Shown: positions 26,818 through 35,857 of the stretch, piece by piece
Numbering within the stretch: the first letter of the stretch is position 1
How the letters are laid out: each line of letters opens with the position of its first letter
Assembly: GCF_027257875.1 (NCBI RefSeq)
Contig: NZ_JAPVQY010000008.1
Span: forward strand, 1-64,000
Source: Burkholderia sp. IMCC1007
GTDB lineage: Bacteria; Pseudomonadota; Gammaproteobacteria; Burkholderiales; Burkholderiaceae
DNA: 64,000 nt
Direction of reading: 5' to 3'
Translations under genes and position numbers: made by a program
The notes under the pieces: generated by a model
What the model saw: only the letters and a program-made list of their open reading frames with translations
Database searches by the model: none
Told to the model about the DNA's origin: nothing

Positions 26818-27283
26818 CAAAGGAAGCGGGTAAAGCAAAGTTGCATGCAATCATAAACGACTTGCGCGCGCCCACTGTGTCGCAGCACGCATACTGGACC
26901 TGTCGGTTCCTACAGGGTGCAAATGAAAGATTGAAAACGCGACGAATCCGGCAGCGCAAACGTACACAAAGAAAAATTCTGCGTACTTATCTTTAAAACG
27001 GGCGTGGCTGTTTTCCGAATGTCGGGCGATCGGATCGATTTTGTCCGAAATGGTGAAAATGGCGAGTTGCACCGGCCCCGATTTACTCAGAGAATCGCGC
27101 GTTGCTTTCCCTATGACAGATATATGCGCCCGCCGGCATTTGGCGCGCGGTGCGTCGCGTGTTCGTGCGCGGCGCCCGCGCGCGGCCGCACGGCGGTGCC
27201 CGCGCCTGATTGCATCACGGCTCAAGAAAGGCGCCGTGCGGCCGTTAACGCGAGAGAGACCATTCCGTATACCGCTTCGCGCC
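26818..27283. other. divergent promoter region
   Basis: 466 bp between the hybrid kinase and the response-regulator operon. An AT-rich patch at 26940-26995 likely holds promoters. I see no gene, terminator or strong operator. Confidence 0.4.
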
Positions 27284-27652
27284 ATGCCTTTGCCGATTGT
27301 GATTGCCGACGATTCCTTGCTCGCTCGCAAACTTCTGACAAAGGCGCTGCCGGGAGACTGGGACGTCGACGTCGCGTATGCGGCGAATGGTCGCGAGGCG
27401 CTGGCGCTCTATCGTGACGGCAAAGCTTCCGTGATGTTTCTGGACCTGACGATGCCCGACATGACGGGCTATCAGGTTCTGGAGACACTGCGCCACGAGG
27501 ATCTGAACACGTTCGTGATCGTGGTATCCGCCGATATCCAGCCGCAGGCGCAAGCTCGCGTGCGCGAGCTGGGCGCGATCGCATTCGTTGCCAAGCCCGT
27601 GACGTCGGAGGCATTGCTGCCCATTCTCAAGGAGTATGGGTTGTATGCCTGA
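27284..27652 (+). CDS. single-domain response regulator (CheY-like)
   Basis: A 122-residue stand-alone receiver. The acidic pair is in IADDSLLARK, the phospho-acceptor Asp is in FLDLTMPDMTGYQ, the switch Ser is in VVSADIQ and the conserved Lys is in VAKPV. It has no output domain, so it would act by protein contact, like CheY. It is the first gene of a tightly packed three-gene operon with a CheC-like phosphatase (8-base overlap), which suggests that the phosphatase acts on this receiver. Longer in-frame starts upstream show no conserved sequence. Confidence 0.9.
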   Translation: MPLPIVIADDSLLARKLLTKALPGDWDVDVAYAANGREALALYRDGKASVMFLDLTMPDMTGYQVLETLRHEDLNTFVIVVSADIQPQAQARVRELGAIAFVAKPVTSEALLPILKEYGLYA

Positions 27653-28271
27653 ATCGGTATTCACGGCGGAGCAACGCGACGCGTTGCAGGAAATCGCCAA
27701 CCTCGCGATGGGCCGCGCCGCGGCGCGCCTCGCGCTGTTGCTCGGGCATTTCATCGAGCTGTCGGTACCGCGCGTGCGCGTCGTGAAGGCCGCCGACGCG
27801 GGCGCCGCGCTGCGCGAGATGACCGGCATTCACGACAACGTGACGGCCGTGCGCCAGGGATTTCGTTCCGACATCAAGGGCGAGGCGCTCGTGCTGTGCC
27901 GAAGCGCAGGCGTCGCGCGGCTGATGTCGCTGATGGATCGGACGTTCGGCGCCGGCGTGTACGGCGGCATGGCGACCCAGGACGAGCTCGTGTTCGACGT
28001 CGCCAACGTGCTGATGAGCGCATGCGTCGCGTCGATCCTCGACGAGCTCGGCCGCAAGCCCGTGTTCTTCCCGCCGGGGCTGCTCGGCGCGAACGTGTCG
28101 TTCGACGACGTGTTCCAGCCGAACGCGCTCGCCTGGAATGTCGCGCTGCTGCTCGAAGTGAACTTCGGGCTCGAGGATCGCGCGTTTCGCGCACATTTCG
28201 TGATGCTGATGGCCGAGGATTCGATCCGGTTGATGGGCGACGCGCTCGACGCGTTGCTGTCCGCGCTATGA
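27645..28271 (+). CDS. CheC-family phosphatase
   Basis: A 208-residue CheC/CheX/FliY-type protein predicted to dephosphorylate a CheY-like receiver. The family active-site pattern [DS]-x3-E-x2-N-x22-P is met exactly in the first half (D-ALQ-E-IA-N, then 22 residues to Pro). The second half carries a degenerate version (E-LVF-D-VA-N) with the downstream proline retained. Standard CheC has two active copies. It overlaps the response-regulator gene by 8 bases and the cyclase gene by 4, so translation is coupled. No other che or fli gene is nearby, pointing to a role outside flagellar chemotaxis. Confidence 0.87.
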   Translation: MPESVFTAEQRDALQEIANLAMGRAAARLALLLGHFIELSVPRVRVVKAADAGAALREMTGIHDNVTAVRQGFRSDIKGEALVLCRSAGVARLMSLMDRTFGAGVYGGMATQDELVFDVANVLMSACVASILDELGRKPVFFPPGLLGANVSFDDVFQPNALAWNVALLLEVNFGLEDRAFRAHFVMLMAEDSIRLMGDALDALLSAL

Positions 28272-29218
28272 CCGCCGCCACCACCACCACCGCTGCGTCG
28301 CTGAGCGACCTCGTGATCGAGCGGGTCGGCTTCGGCCTGTTCGTGCTCGATCGCTCGATGACCGTGCTGATGTGGAATCGCTTCATGCAGGACCACAGCG
28401 GCATCGCAGCCGACGACGTGATCGGCCGCAACCTGTTCGACCGCTTCCCCGACCTGCCGCGCGCATGGCTCGAACGCAAGCTCGAGAGCGTGTTCCAGCT
28501 CGGCAGTTTCGCGTTCAGCTCGTGGGAGCAGCGGCCTTACCTGTTTCGCTTCGAGCACGACCGGCCGATCACGGGCGGCGTCGACTACATGCAGCAGGAC
28601 TGCACGTTCATGCCGCTCACGCGCGGCCGCGAAGTCGAAGCCGTGTGCGTGACGATCTCGGACGTCACGCACGTGAGCGTGATGCAGCGTGAGCGCGAGG
28701 AAGCGGTTGCGAAGCTGCGCGAACACGCGAATCGCGACGGCCTCACCGGCATCGCGAACCGGCGTTTCTTCGAGGCGCGGCTCGGCGACGAGTTCGCGCG
28801 CTGGCAGCGCTACGGCGGCGACCTGTCGGTGCTGCTGTTCGATCTCGACCACTTCAAGACGATCAACGACCGGTTCGGGCACGCGGTCGGCGATGCGGTG
28901 TTGCGCGAGACGGCGCGCCGCGTCGCGTCGATCGTGCGCTCACAGGACACGTTCGGCCGCTTCGGCGGCGAGGAATTCGCGCTGCTGCTGCCGTGTACCA
29001 ATCTCGACGACGCGATGCGGGTGGCCGACAAGGTGCGCGATGCGATCGGCAGCACGCCGGTCGATGCGGAAGGCGTCAGCGTGCCGGTGACGGCGAGCGT
29101 CGGCGTCGCCTACGCGACGGCGGGCGCGCCCGCGAGCGACGCGCTCGTCAACGAGGCCGACACCGCGCTCTATCGCGCGAAGCGGCTCGGGCGCGACCGG
29201 TCGATCGCCTACGCGTGA
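28268..29218 (+). CDS. PAS-GGDEF diguanylate cyclase
   Basis: A 316-residue soluble protein that should make cyclic di-GMP. A PAS-like domain occupies about residues 15-140 (ERVGFGLFVLDRSMTVLMWN, FDRFPDLP). A linker helix follows, then a GGDEF domain from about 155, with active site FGRFGGEEFALL and an intact inhibitory I-site RSQD five residues before it. It is the third gene of the receiver-CheC-cyclase operon (ATGA overlap). I infer that the receiver or its phosphatase tunes the cyclase. Confidence 0.92.
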   Translation: MTAATTTTAASLSDLVIERVGFGLFVLDRSMTVLMWNRFMQDHSGIAADDVIGRNLFDRFPDLPRAWLERKLESVFQLGSFAFSSWEQRPYLFRFEHDRPITGGVDYMQQDCTFMPLTRGREVEAVCVTISDVTHVSVMQREREEAVAKLREHANRDGLTGIANRRFFEARLGDEFARWQRYGGDLSVLLFDLDHFKTINDRFGHAVGDAVLRETARRVASIVRSQDTFGRFGGEEFALLLPCTNLDDAMRVADKVRDAIGSTPVDAEGVSVPVTASVGVAYATAGAPASDALVNEADTALYRAKRLGRDRSIAYA

Positions 29219-29264
29219 GCGTCGCGCCGCCGCTTCGTGACGGCGGCGGCGGCGGTCGCGTCGC

Positions 29265-30149
29265 TCAGCTTTTCGCGATATCGGCCAGCACGCCGGCCAG
29301 CACCGCCGGCTGCGACACGAACGGCGAGTGGCTGCTGTCGAGCTGGTGCACGTGGGTCGGGTTGCCGGGCACGAACGCGTCGGCTTCGTCGATGAAGCGC
29401 TGCTGCAGCGCGGGCAGGATCACGCGATCCTGCAGGCACTTGATGTAGTGACGGTCGATCGCGCCCCAGCGCGCGGCGGTCGTCGGGATCGCTGTCGCGA
29501 ACGGTGCGGCCGGTACGTCGCAGGTCATCAGGTTCGCCACCGCTTCGAAGTCGGCCTGCGGCACGTCGTCGTACAGCGCGCGCTTGACCGTCTCGCGATA
29601 CGCGGCGTCGCCGCTGCGCGGATCGATCCGCAGCGCACCCGCGACGCGCGGGCTCGCGAGCATCAGCGGGCCGAGCATCTCGCCCTTGTTTTCCGGTGCG
29701 CGCACGTAGTCGAGGCCCGGCACGCCGGACGCGGGCATGAACGCCGCGAGATAGACGACTTTCGCGATCTTCTCCGGCGCGCGCTCCGCCGCGGCCGTGA
29801 TCGCGAGGCCGCCCATGCTGTGGCCGACCACGACGACCTTGCCGTGGCCGAGCGCGTAAGCGTCGTCGACGGCCTGCATCACCTGCGACGCGTAGTCGTC
29901 GAGCGTCGTGTTCGCGACCGGCGACGGCTCGGCGCCGAACGCGTCCTTGTCGAGCGGCCGTTCGAGATAGGACGCGGGAAAGCGCGCATTGATGCCGTGC
30001 GCCGGCAGGTCGCGCGCGATCGACAGATAGCCGCGCGCGGCCAGTGCGGCCGCGACGTGCGCGTAGCACCACGCACCGTGCCACGCGCCGTGCACGAGCA
30101 CGAAAACGGGATGGCCGGACTGCGGGGTGGCGGTAACGTTCGTCTCCAT
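29265..30149 (-). CDS. alpha/beta hydrolase
   Basis: A 294-residue hydrolase with a classic fold. The oxyanion motif is LVHGAWHGAWCY near residue 18, the nucleophile Ser is in VVVGHSMGGLA, and the catalytic His is in LDSSHSPF near the C-terminus. The long cap between residues 125 and 235 resembles the esterase/hydroxynitrile-lyase-like branch of the superfamily. No signal peptide is seen. It stands alone, convergent with the cyclase operon. The substrate is unknown. Confidence 0.87.
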   Translation of the reverse strand: METNVTATPQSGHPVFVLVHGAWHGAWCYAHVAAALAARGYLSIARDLPAHGINARFPASYLERPLDKDAFGAEPSPVANTTLDDYASQVMQAVDDAYALGHGKVVVVGHSMGGLAITAAAERAPEKIAKVVYLAAFMPASGVPGLDYVRAPENKGEMLGPLMLASPRVAGALRIDPRSGDAAYRETVKRALYDDVPQADFEAVANLMTCDVPAAPFATAIPTTAARWGAIDRHYIKCLQDRVILPALQQRFIDEADAFVPGNPTHVHQLDSSHSPFVSQPAVLAGVLADIAKS

Positions 30150-30352
30150 GGTGTCGGTCTTTTTTGAGAAAGACGTTCATCTTAGACGATGCGGCGCGCG
30201 TTCAAGCATCCACGCGGCGACCGATGCCGCGCGCATTCGCACCGGGTGTCGCGATGGGGCCCTTTTGTCTCGTACAGGCCACATCTCGTCCGGATCTGGT
30301 TTGATTTTGTATGGAAGCGCGTTAATTTGACGCTTTGTTCACGATTGCGCCC

Positions 30353-30685
30353 ATGAACGTCGACTACCTCTTCTATCGGAAGCCGGACAAGCCGGGCCCC
30401 TATTCGCTCGACGACCTGGGCGACATCGCGCCGCCGATCGGGCCGAGCGACGCGGTGCGCGCGGGGATCGCGCGCGTGTTCGAACAGATCGACTGGCACG
30501 AGTCGCCCGACGTGCCGGGCGCCTGGTTCGGCACGGGCGGCCCGTCGTTCCAGTTCACGGCGGAGTCCGACGGGCACGTGACCAGCTTCATGGGGTCGCG
30601 CCTCGAACGCCGCTCGATGCTGCAGCTGACCCGGGAAATGGGGCTCATCGCGCTCGATCTGCAGCGCGACATCGTCTACGGCTGA
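30353..30685 (+). CDS. conserved hypothetical protein upstream of the hopanoid genes
   Basis: A 110-residue soluble protein I do not recognise. It begins MNVDYLFYRKPDKPGPYSLD, is acidic in the middle, and ends with an amphipathic helix (SMLQLTREMGLIALDLQRD). There is no signal sequence or known motif. The ATG at 30353 was preferred to one six codons upstream because it starts the conserved-looking text. It is 236 bp before hpnD on the same strand, with a probable promoter in between. Confidence 0.7.
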   Translation: MNVDYLFYRKPDKPGPYSLDDLGDIAPPIGPSDAVRAGIARVFEQIDWHESPDVPGAWFGTGGPSFQFTAESDGHVTSFMGSRLERRSMLQLTREMGLIALDLQRDIVYG

Positions 30686-30921
30686 CGGGCGGCGCGACGC
30701 CGTTCGCCGCCGCGCCCCGCCCAGCCGGCCCGGCGCTGGTCCAGGGCGGCGCTCCAGCCGTGGCGCGGGTCCGCCATCGAAGTTCAAAGATTGCTATACT
30801 TTCGGCCAATTCCGGCTTCCGGCCGGTAATTTGTGCCTGTCTGCGTCGATCGTTCGCATATCTCGCACGCATTTGACGCCCTGACCAACCCAGCCGGGCA
30901 TGGCTTCTTCAATCGCCCCGC

Positions 30922-31794
30922 GTGGGGGTCTCCGTGGAGCTCGTCTTGGCCGTTTCCAATCTCGTCGTGGACGAACAAGAAACCGACGCCGCTGCCGTCA
31001 CATCGGGCAGTTCTTTCTATTTGGCAATGCGCATCCTGCCGGCCGTGCAGCGTGACGCAATGTTCCAGGTCTACGCGTTCTGCCGCGCGGTCGACGACAT
31101 CGCCGACAGCGACCTGCCGCGCGCCGAGCGCAACGCGGGCCTCGATCGCTGGCGCGCGGACATCGACGCATGCTTCGCCGGCCGGCCGCCGCGTCATCTG
31201 GTGGCGCTCGAGCGCGAGATCCGCGCGTTCAACCTGCAGCGCGACGACTTCCACGCGATGATCGACGGGATGGCGATGGACGCCGCCGAAGACATCTGCG
31301 CGCCCGACGAGCCGACCCTCGACCTGTTCTGCGATCGCGTCGCGAGCGCGGCCGGCCGTCTGTCGGTGAGGATTTTCGGGATCCCGGAAGCGGAAGGGAT
31401 CACGCTGTCGCACCACCTCGGCCGCGCGCTGCAACTGACCAACATCCTGCGCGACATCGACGACGACGCTGCAATCAACCGCTGCTACCTGCCGCGCGAA
31501 CTGCTCGCGCGCGAAGGCATCGCGATCACCGATCCGGCGACGATCGTGCGCGATCCGGCGCTGCCGCGCGTGTGCGCGACGCTCGTCGAGCGCGCCATCG
31601 AGCACTTCCGCCAGGCCGACGCGGTGATGGACACCTGCACGCGCGCACAGGTGAAGGCGCCGCGCATCATGTCGGGCGCGTATCGCTGCATTCTCGACGC
31701 CGCGATCGCGCGCGGCTTCGCCGCTCCGCGCGCGCCGCTGCGCAAGCCGAAGGCGCGCATGCTGATGATCGCCGCGCGCTACGCGCTGTTCTGA
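30922..31794 (+). CDS. hpnD: presqualene diphosphate synthase
   Basis: A 290-residue head-to-head prenyl synthase that condenses two farnesyl diphosphates to presqualene diphosphate, the first committed hopanoid step. Both Asp-rich motifs are visible (RAVDDIADSDLP and TNILRDIDDDA). Also present are SFYLAMRILP, the YAFCR segment and the second-motif partner NRCYLP. The start is a GTG at 30922 or a GTG four codons later; no ATG fits. It leads the hpnD-hpnE-shc-hpnG operon with gaps of 4-15 bp. Its frame contains a full iteron-like 17-mer (31365-31381). No hpnC gene, whose product acts on the next intermediate, is next to it. Confidence 0.92.
   Translation: MGVSVELVLAVSNLVVDEQETDAAAVTSGSSFYLAMRILPAVQRDAMFQVYAFCRAVDDIADSDLPRAERNAGLDRWRADIDACFAGRPPRHLVALEREIRAFNLQRDDFHAMIDGMAMDAAEDICAPDEPTLDLFCDRVASAAGRLSVRIFGIPEAEGITLSHHLGRALQLTNILRDIDDDAAINRCYLPRELLAREGIAITDPATIVRDPALPRVCATLVERAIEHFRQADAVMDTCTRAQVKAPRIMSGAYRCILDAAIARGFAAPRAPLRKPKARMLMIAARYALF
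31365..31381 (+). repeat. iteron-like site inside hpnD
   Basis: GGTGAGGATTTTCGGGA is identical to origin iterons at 16220 and 16658. It encodes S-V-R-I-F-G-I within hpnD, using AGG for arginine, a codon rarely used in this GC-rich genome. It is 14-15 kb right of the array and in the same orientation. Confidence 0.78.
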
Positions 31795-31798
31795 GCCG

Positions 31799-33052
31799 AT
31801 GCCCAGAACCGTCCACGTGATCGGTGCAGGACTCGCGGGCCTGTCGGCCGCCGTCGAGCTGCAACGCCGCGGGCGGCGCATCGTGCTGCACGACGCGCAT
31901 GCGCACGCGGGCGGCCGCTGCCGCTCGTGGTTCGACGGGACGCTGAACACGACGCTCGACAGCGGGCTGCATCAGGTTTTCGCGGGGCAACCCGCGATGC
32001 AGCGCTACCTGCGCGCGATCGGCGCGGCCGATCAGCTCGCGGGGCCCGCGCTGTCTGAATTCGCGATGGTCGACGTCGCGTCGCAGCAGCGCTGGACGCT
32101 GCGCTTCGGCAACGGACGCTGGCCGTCCTGGCTGTTCGACGCGGCATCGCGCGTGCCGGGTACGACACCGCTCGATTACCTCGCGCTCGCGCCGCTCGCG
32201 TTCGCGCGCATGGGCCGCTCGCTCGCACAGACGATGCGATGCGACGGCGTGCTGTGGGAACGTTGGCTGAGGCCGTTTTTTCTCGGTGCGCTGAACGTCG
32301 AGCCGCGCCACGCGAGCGCCGAGCTCGCGCGCGCGGCGCTGTGCGGCGCGTTCGCCGCGGGCGGCCCCGGCTGCCGTCCGCTCGTCGCGCGTCACGGGCT
32401 GGGCAGCGCGTTCGTCGAACCGGCGCTGCGGATGCTGCAGCATGGCGGCGCGCAGATCCGCTTGAACTCGCGGCTCGACGCGCTCGAGTTCGGCGCGCAC
32501 GGCAATGCGCTCGACGCGGTGGCGATCGGCGGCGAGCGCATCGATCTCGCGCCGGGCGACGCGGTCGTGCTGGCCGTGCCGCCCGAGGTCGCGCAGCCGC
32601 TCGTACCGGATCTGACCGCGCCCGACACGTTCGGCGCGGTCGTGACCGCCTATTTCGCGGTCGACGCGCCGGCCGGCAGCCCGTTGCAGACGAGCGTCGT
32701 CAACGGCGTGGTCGACGCGATGCGTACCGGCGGCGGCCCGCTCGCGGCGACGATCCGGGACGCGAGCCGCTGGCTCGAGATGCCGCGCGACGAACTCGCG
32801 CGGCGCATCTGGGAAGACGTCGCGCGCGTGAGCGGCGCGAACGCGGACACCCTGCCCGCGTGGCAGCTCGTGGTCGAGCCGCGCGCGGGTTTTGCGGCGG
32901 TGCCGTCGCAGGAAATGAAACGTCCGGCCGTGCGAACGCGCTGGACCAATCTCGTGCTGGCAGGCGACTGGATTGCCACCGGCCTGCCCGCCACGATCGA
33001 GGGCGCGATCCGTTCCGGCCAGCTGGCCGCGGACGTGCTCCAGACACAGTAA
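31799..33052 (+). CDS. hpnE: hydroxysqualene/squalene-associated FAD-dependent desaturase
   Basis: A 417-residue FAD-dependent amine-oxidase-fold enzyme that makes squalene by reduction of hydroxysqualene in the HpnCDE route. The dinucleotide motif is VIGAGLAGLSAAVELQRRG at residues 7-25, followed by AGGRCRSWFD. The C-terminal FAD segment is LAGDWIATGLPATIEGAIRSG. The start is 4 bp after the hpnD stop. The function as HpnE follows from its place between hpnD and shc and from its motifs. Confidence 0.92.
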   Translation: MPRTVHVIGAGLAGLSAAVELQRRGRRIVLHDAHAHAGGRCRSWFDGTLNTTLDSGLHQVFAGQPAMQRYLRAIGAADQLAGPALSEFAMVDVASQQRWTLRFGNGRWPSWLFDAASRVPGTTPLDYLALAPLAFARMGRSLAQTMRCDGVLWERWLRPFFLGALNVEPRHASAELARAALCGAFAAGGPGCRPLVARHGLGSAFVEPALRMLQHGGAQIRLNSRLDALEFGAHGNALDAVAIGGERIDLAPGDAVVLAVPPEVAQPLVPDLTAPDTFGAVVTAYFAVDAPAGSPLQTSVVNGVVDAMRTGGGPLAATIRDASRWLEMPRDELARRIWEDVARVSGANADTLPAWQLVVEPRAGFAAVPSQEMKRPAVRTRWTNLVLAGDWIATGLPATIEGAIRSGQLAADVLQTQ

Positions 33053-33067
33053 GCAACAGAGGGACCG

Positions 33068-35041
33068 ATGAACGATCTCACCGAAATGGCTACCCTGTCC
33101 GCCGGCACCACGCCGGCCGGGCTCGACGCGGCCGTCGCCAGCGCAACCGACGCGCTGCTGGCCGCACAGAAACCGGACGGACACTGGGTCTACGAACTCG
33201 AGGCCGATTCGACGATTCCGGCCGAATACGTGCTGCTCGTCCACTATCTCGGCGAGACGCCGAACCTCGAGCTCGAACAGAAGATCGGCAAGTATCTGCG
33301 CCGCATCCAGCAGGCCGACGGCGGCTGGCCGCTGTTCACCGACGGCGCGCCGAACATCAGCGCGAGCGTGAAGGCGTATTTCGCGCTGAAGGTGATCGGC
33401 GACGACGAAAACGCCGAGCACATGCAGCGCGCGCGCCGTGCGATCCATGCGATGGGCGGCGCCGAGATGTCGAACGTGTTCACGCGCATCCAGCTCGCGC
33501 TGTACGGTGCGATTCCGTGGCGCGCGGTGCCGATGATGCCGGTCGAGATCATGCTGCTGCCGCAGTGGTTCCCGTTCCACCTGTCGAAGGTGTCGTACTG
33601 GGCGCGCACGGTGATCGTGCCGCTGCTGGTGCTGAACGCGAAGCGCCCGCTCGCGAAGAATCCGCGCGGCGTGCGTATCGACGAGCTGTTCATCGACCCG
33701 CCCGTCAACGCCGGGCTGCTGCCGCGCCAGGGCCACCAGAGCCCCGGCTGGTTCGCGTTCTTCCGCGTGGTCGACCATGCGCTGCGCGCGGTCGACGGGC
33801 TGTTCCCCAGCTACACGCGCGAGCGTGCGATCCGCCAGGCCGTGTCGTTCGTCGACGAGCGCCTGAACGGCGAGGACGGCCTCGGCGCGATCTATCCGGC
33901 GATGGCCAACGCGGTGATGATGTACGACGTGCTCGGCTATGCGGAAGATCATCCGAATCGCGCGATCGCGCGCAAGTCGGTCGAGAAGCTGCTCGTCGTG
34001 CACGAGGACGAAGCGTATTGCCAGCCGTGCCTGTCGCCGGTGTGGGACACGTCGCTCGCCGCGCATGCGCTGCTCGAAACCGGGGACGCGCGCGCCGAGG
34101 ATGCGGTGATGCGCGGCCTCGACTGGCTGCGCCCGCTGCAGATCCTCGACGTGCGCGGCGACTGGATCTCGCGCCGGCCGCACGTGCGGCCGGGCGGCTG
34201 GGCATTCCAGTACGCGAACGCGCACTATCCGGACGTCGACGACACGGCCGTGGTCGTGATGGCGATGGACCGCGCGCAGAAGCTCCGGCACACCGACACG
34301 TATCGCGACTCGATGGCGCGCGCGCGCGAATGGGTCGTCGGCATGCAGAGCAGCGACGGCGGCTGGGGCGCGTTCGAACCGGAAAACACGCAGTACTACC
34401 TGAACAACATCCCGTTCTCCGATCACGGTGCACTGCTCGATCCGCCGACGGCCGACGTGTCGGGCCGCTGCCTGTCGATGCTGTCGCAGCTCGGCGAGAC
34501 GCCGCTGAACAGCGAGCCGGCCCGCCGCGCGCTCGACTACATGCTGAAGGAACAGGAGCCGGACGGCAGCTGGTACGGCCGCTGGGGGATGAACTACGTG
34601 TACGGCACGTGGACGGCCCTGTGCTCGCTGAACGCGGCCGGCCTGACGCCGGACGATCCGCGCATGAAGCGCGGCGCGCAGTGGCTGCTGTCGATCCAGA
34701 ACAAGGACGGCGGCTGGGGCGAGGACGGCGACAGTTACAAGCTGAACTACCGCGGTTACGAGCAGGCGCCGAGCACGGCGTCGCAGACGGCCTGGGCGCT
34801 GCTCGGCCTGATGGCGGCCGGCGAGGTGAACAACCCGGCCGTGGCGCGCGGCGTCGACTACCTGATCGCCCAGCAGAACGACGAAGGTCTGTGGGACGAA
34901 ACGCGCTTCACGGCGACGGGCTTCCCGCGCGTGTTCTACCTGCGCTATCACGGCTATCGCAAGTTCTTCCCGCTGTGGGCGCTCGCACGCTATCGCAACC
35001 TGAAGCGCGCGAACGCGACGCGCGTGACGGTCGGGATCTGA
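33068..35041 (+). CDS. shc: squalene-hopene cyclase
   Basis: A 657-residue membrane-associated triterpene cyclase that converts squalene to hopene. The catalytic DXDD motif is DVDD (in PDVDDTAVVV). Repeated QW motifs include DGGWPLFTDG, DGGWGAFEPENTQYY, DGSWYGRWGMNY and DGGWGEDGD. The length is typical for the family. It is the third gene of the operon, and hpnG starts 4 bp after its stop. Hopanoids order the outer membrane and in Burkholderia contribute to resistance to low pH and polymyxin (established knowledge). Confidence 0.97.
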   Translation: MNDLTEMATLSAGTTPAGLDAAVASATDALLAAQKPDGHWVYELEADSTIPAEYVLLVHYLGETPNLELEQKIGKYLRRIQQADGGWPLFTDGAPNISASVKAYFALKVIGDDENAEHMQRARRAIHAMGGAEMSNVFTRIQLALYGAIPWRAVPMMPVEIMLLPQWFPFHLSKVSYWARTVIVPLLVLNAKRPLAKNPRGVRIDELFIDPPVNAGLLPRQGHQSPGWFAFFRVVDHALRAVDGLFPSYTRERAIRQAVSFVDERLNGEDGLGAIYPAMANAVMMYDVLGYAEDHPNRAIARKSVEKLLVVHEDEAYCQPCLSPVWDTSLAAHALLETGDARAEDAVMRGLDWLRPLQILDVRGDWISRRPHVRPGGWAFQYANAHYPDVDDTAVVVMAMDRAQKLRHTDTYRDSMARAREWVVGMQSSDGGWGAFEPENTQYYLNNIPFSDHGALLDPPTADVSGRCLSMLSQLGETPLNSEPARRALDYMLKEQEPDGSWYGRWGMNYVYGTWTALCSLNAAGLTPDDPRMKRGAQWLLSIQNKDGGWGEDGDSYKLNYRGYEQAPSTASQTAWALLGLMAAGEVNNPAVARGVDYLIAQQNDEGLWDETRFTATGFPRVFYLRYHGYRKFFPLWALARYRNLKRANATRVTVGI

Positions 35042-35045
35042 CGGC

Positions 35046-35753
35046 GTGGCAGCGACGCAGCTCAACGGCACGTTGCCCGTCATCGCCGTCACGGGGATGG
35101 CGTTCGAGGCGCGCATCGCGCGCGGCCATGGCGTCGACGCGGTGTTCGCCGCGCGGGCCGACCGGCTCGAGCGCGCGCTGGCCGAAGCGACGGCACGCGG
35201 TTGCGCGGGTATCGTCAGCTTCGGCACGGCGGGCGGGCTCGCGCCCGATCTGGCGCCCGGCGCGCTCGTGATCGCGGATGCGGTCGACGGGCCGTTCGGC
35301 CGCGTGCAGACGGACACCGGCTGGAGCGCGCGGCTCGTCGCGGCGCTGCACGACACGCCGGTGTGGGCGCGCGTCACGCGCGGCACGATGGCGGCCGTCG
35401 GCGCGCCGGTGATCAGCGAGCAGGACAAGACGTCGCTGCACCATGCGAAGGGTGCGCTCGCGGTCGACATGGAATCGCACATCGCGGCCGCGTTCGCCGC
35501 GGCGCGCGGCGTGCCGTTCGCGGTGTGCCGCGCGATCGTCGATCCGGCGTGGCGCACGCTGCCGCGCGCGGCGACGGCCGGCCTGCGCGACGACGGCACC
35601 ACGGCCATCCTGCCGATCCTGCGCGAACTGCTGAAGCAGCCGTCGCAGCTCGGCGCGCTGCTGCAGGTCGCGAGCGACGCGCGTGCGGCACGCACGACGC
35701 TGATCCAGGCGCGGCACGCGTTCGAGCGTGCGGGCGCATTGCGGATCGTCTGA
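35046..35753 (+). CDS. hpnG: adenosylhopane nucleosidase/phosphorylase
   Basis: A 235-residue phosphorylase-superfamily protein that releases adenine from adenosylhopane to give ribosylhopane in extended hopanoid synthesis. The N-terminal IAVTGMAFEARIA, the glycine-rich IVSFGTAGGLAPDLAPG and the purine-site VDMESHIAAAFAAA match HpnG. The start is a GTG at 35046, 4 bp after the shc stop, and it is the last gene of the operon. The partner radical-SAM enzyme HpnH is not in this window. Confidence 0.92.
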   Translation: MAATQLNGTLPVIAVTGMAFEARIARGHGVDAVFAARADRLERALAEATARGCAGIVSFGTAGGLAPDLAPGALVIADAVDGPFGRVQTDTGWSARLVAALHDTPVWARVTRGTMAAVGAPVISEQDKTSLHHAKGALAVDMESHIAAAFAAARGVPFAVCRAIVDPAWRTLPRAATAGLRDDGTTAILPILRELLKQPSQLGALLQVASDARAARTTLIQARHAFERAGALRIV

Positions 35754-35805
35754 GCGGCGTTCGCCGCTTCTCCCCTTCCCCGTTCTTTTCGGATACGCAA
35801 AACAA

Positions 35806-35828
35806 GAGCGCTGCATGATGCAGCGCTC
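35806..35828 (-). terminator. intrinsic terminator of the hpnN-mlaA operon
   Basis: GAGCGCTGCA and its exact complement form a 10-bp stem with a 3-base loop. On the minus strand it is followed by TTGTTTTG. It lies between the convergent hpnG and mlaA stop codons. Confidence 0.75.
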
Positions 35829-35857
35829 GTGGTCCTGCTCGTGCGTGCCGTGCCGCG

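Noticed and set aside
31667-35800. A very long open frame (over 1300 codons) on the minus strand across the hopanoid operon
   Set aside because: It is antisense to hpnE, shc and hpnG, is rich in Arg/His with no recognisable domain, and arises from the high third-position GC of the real genes.
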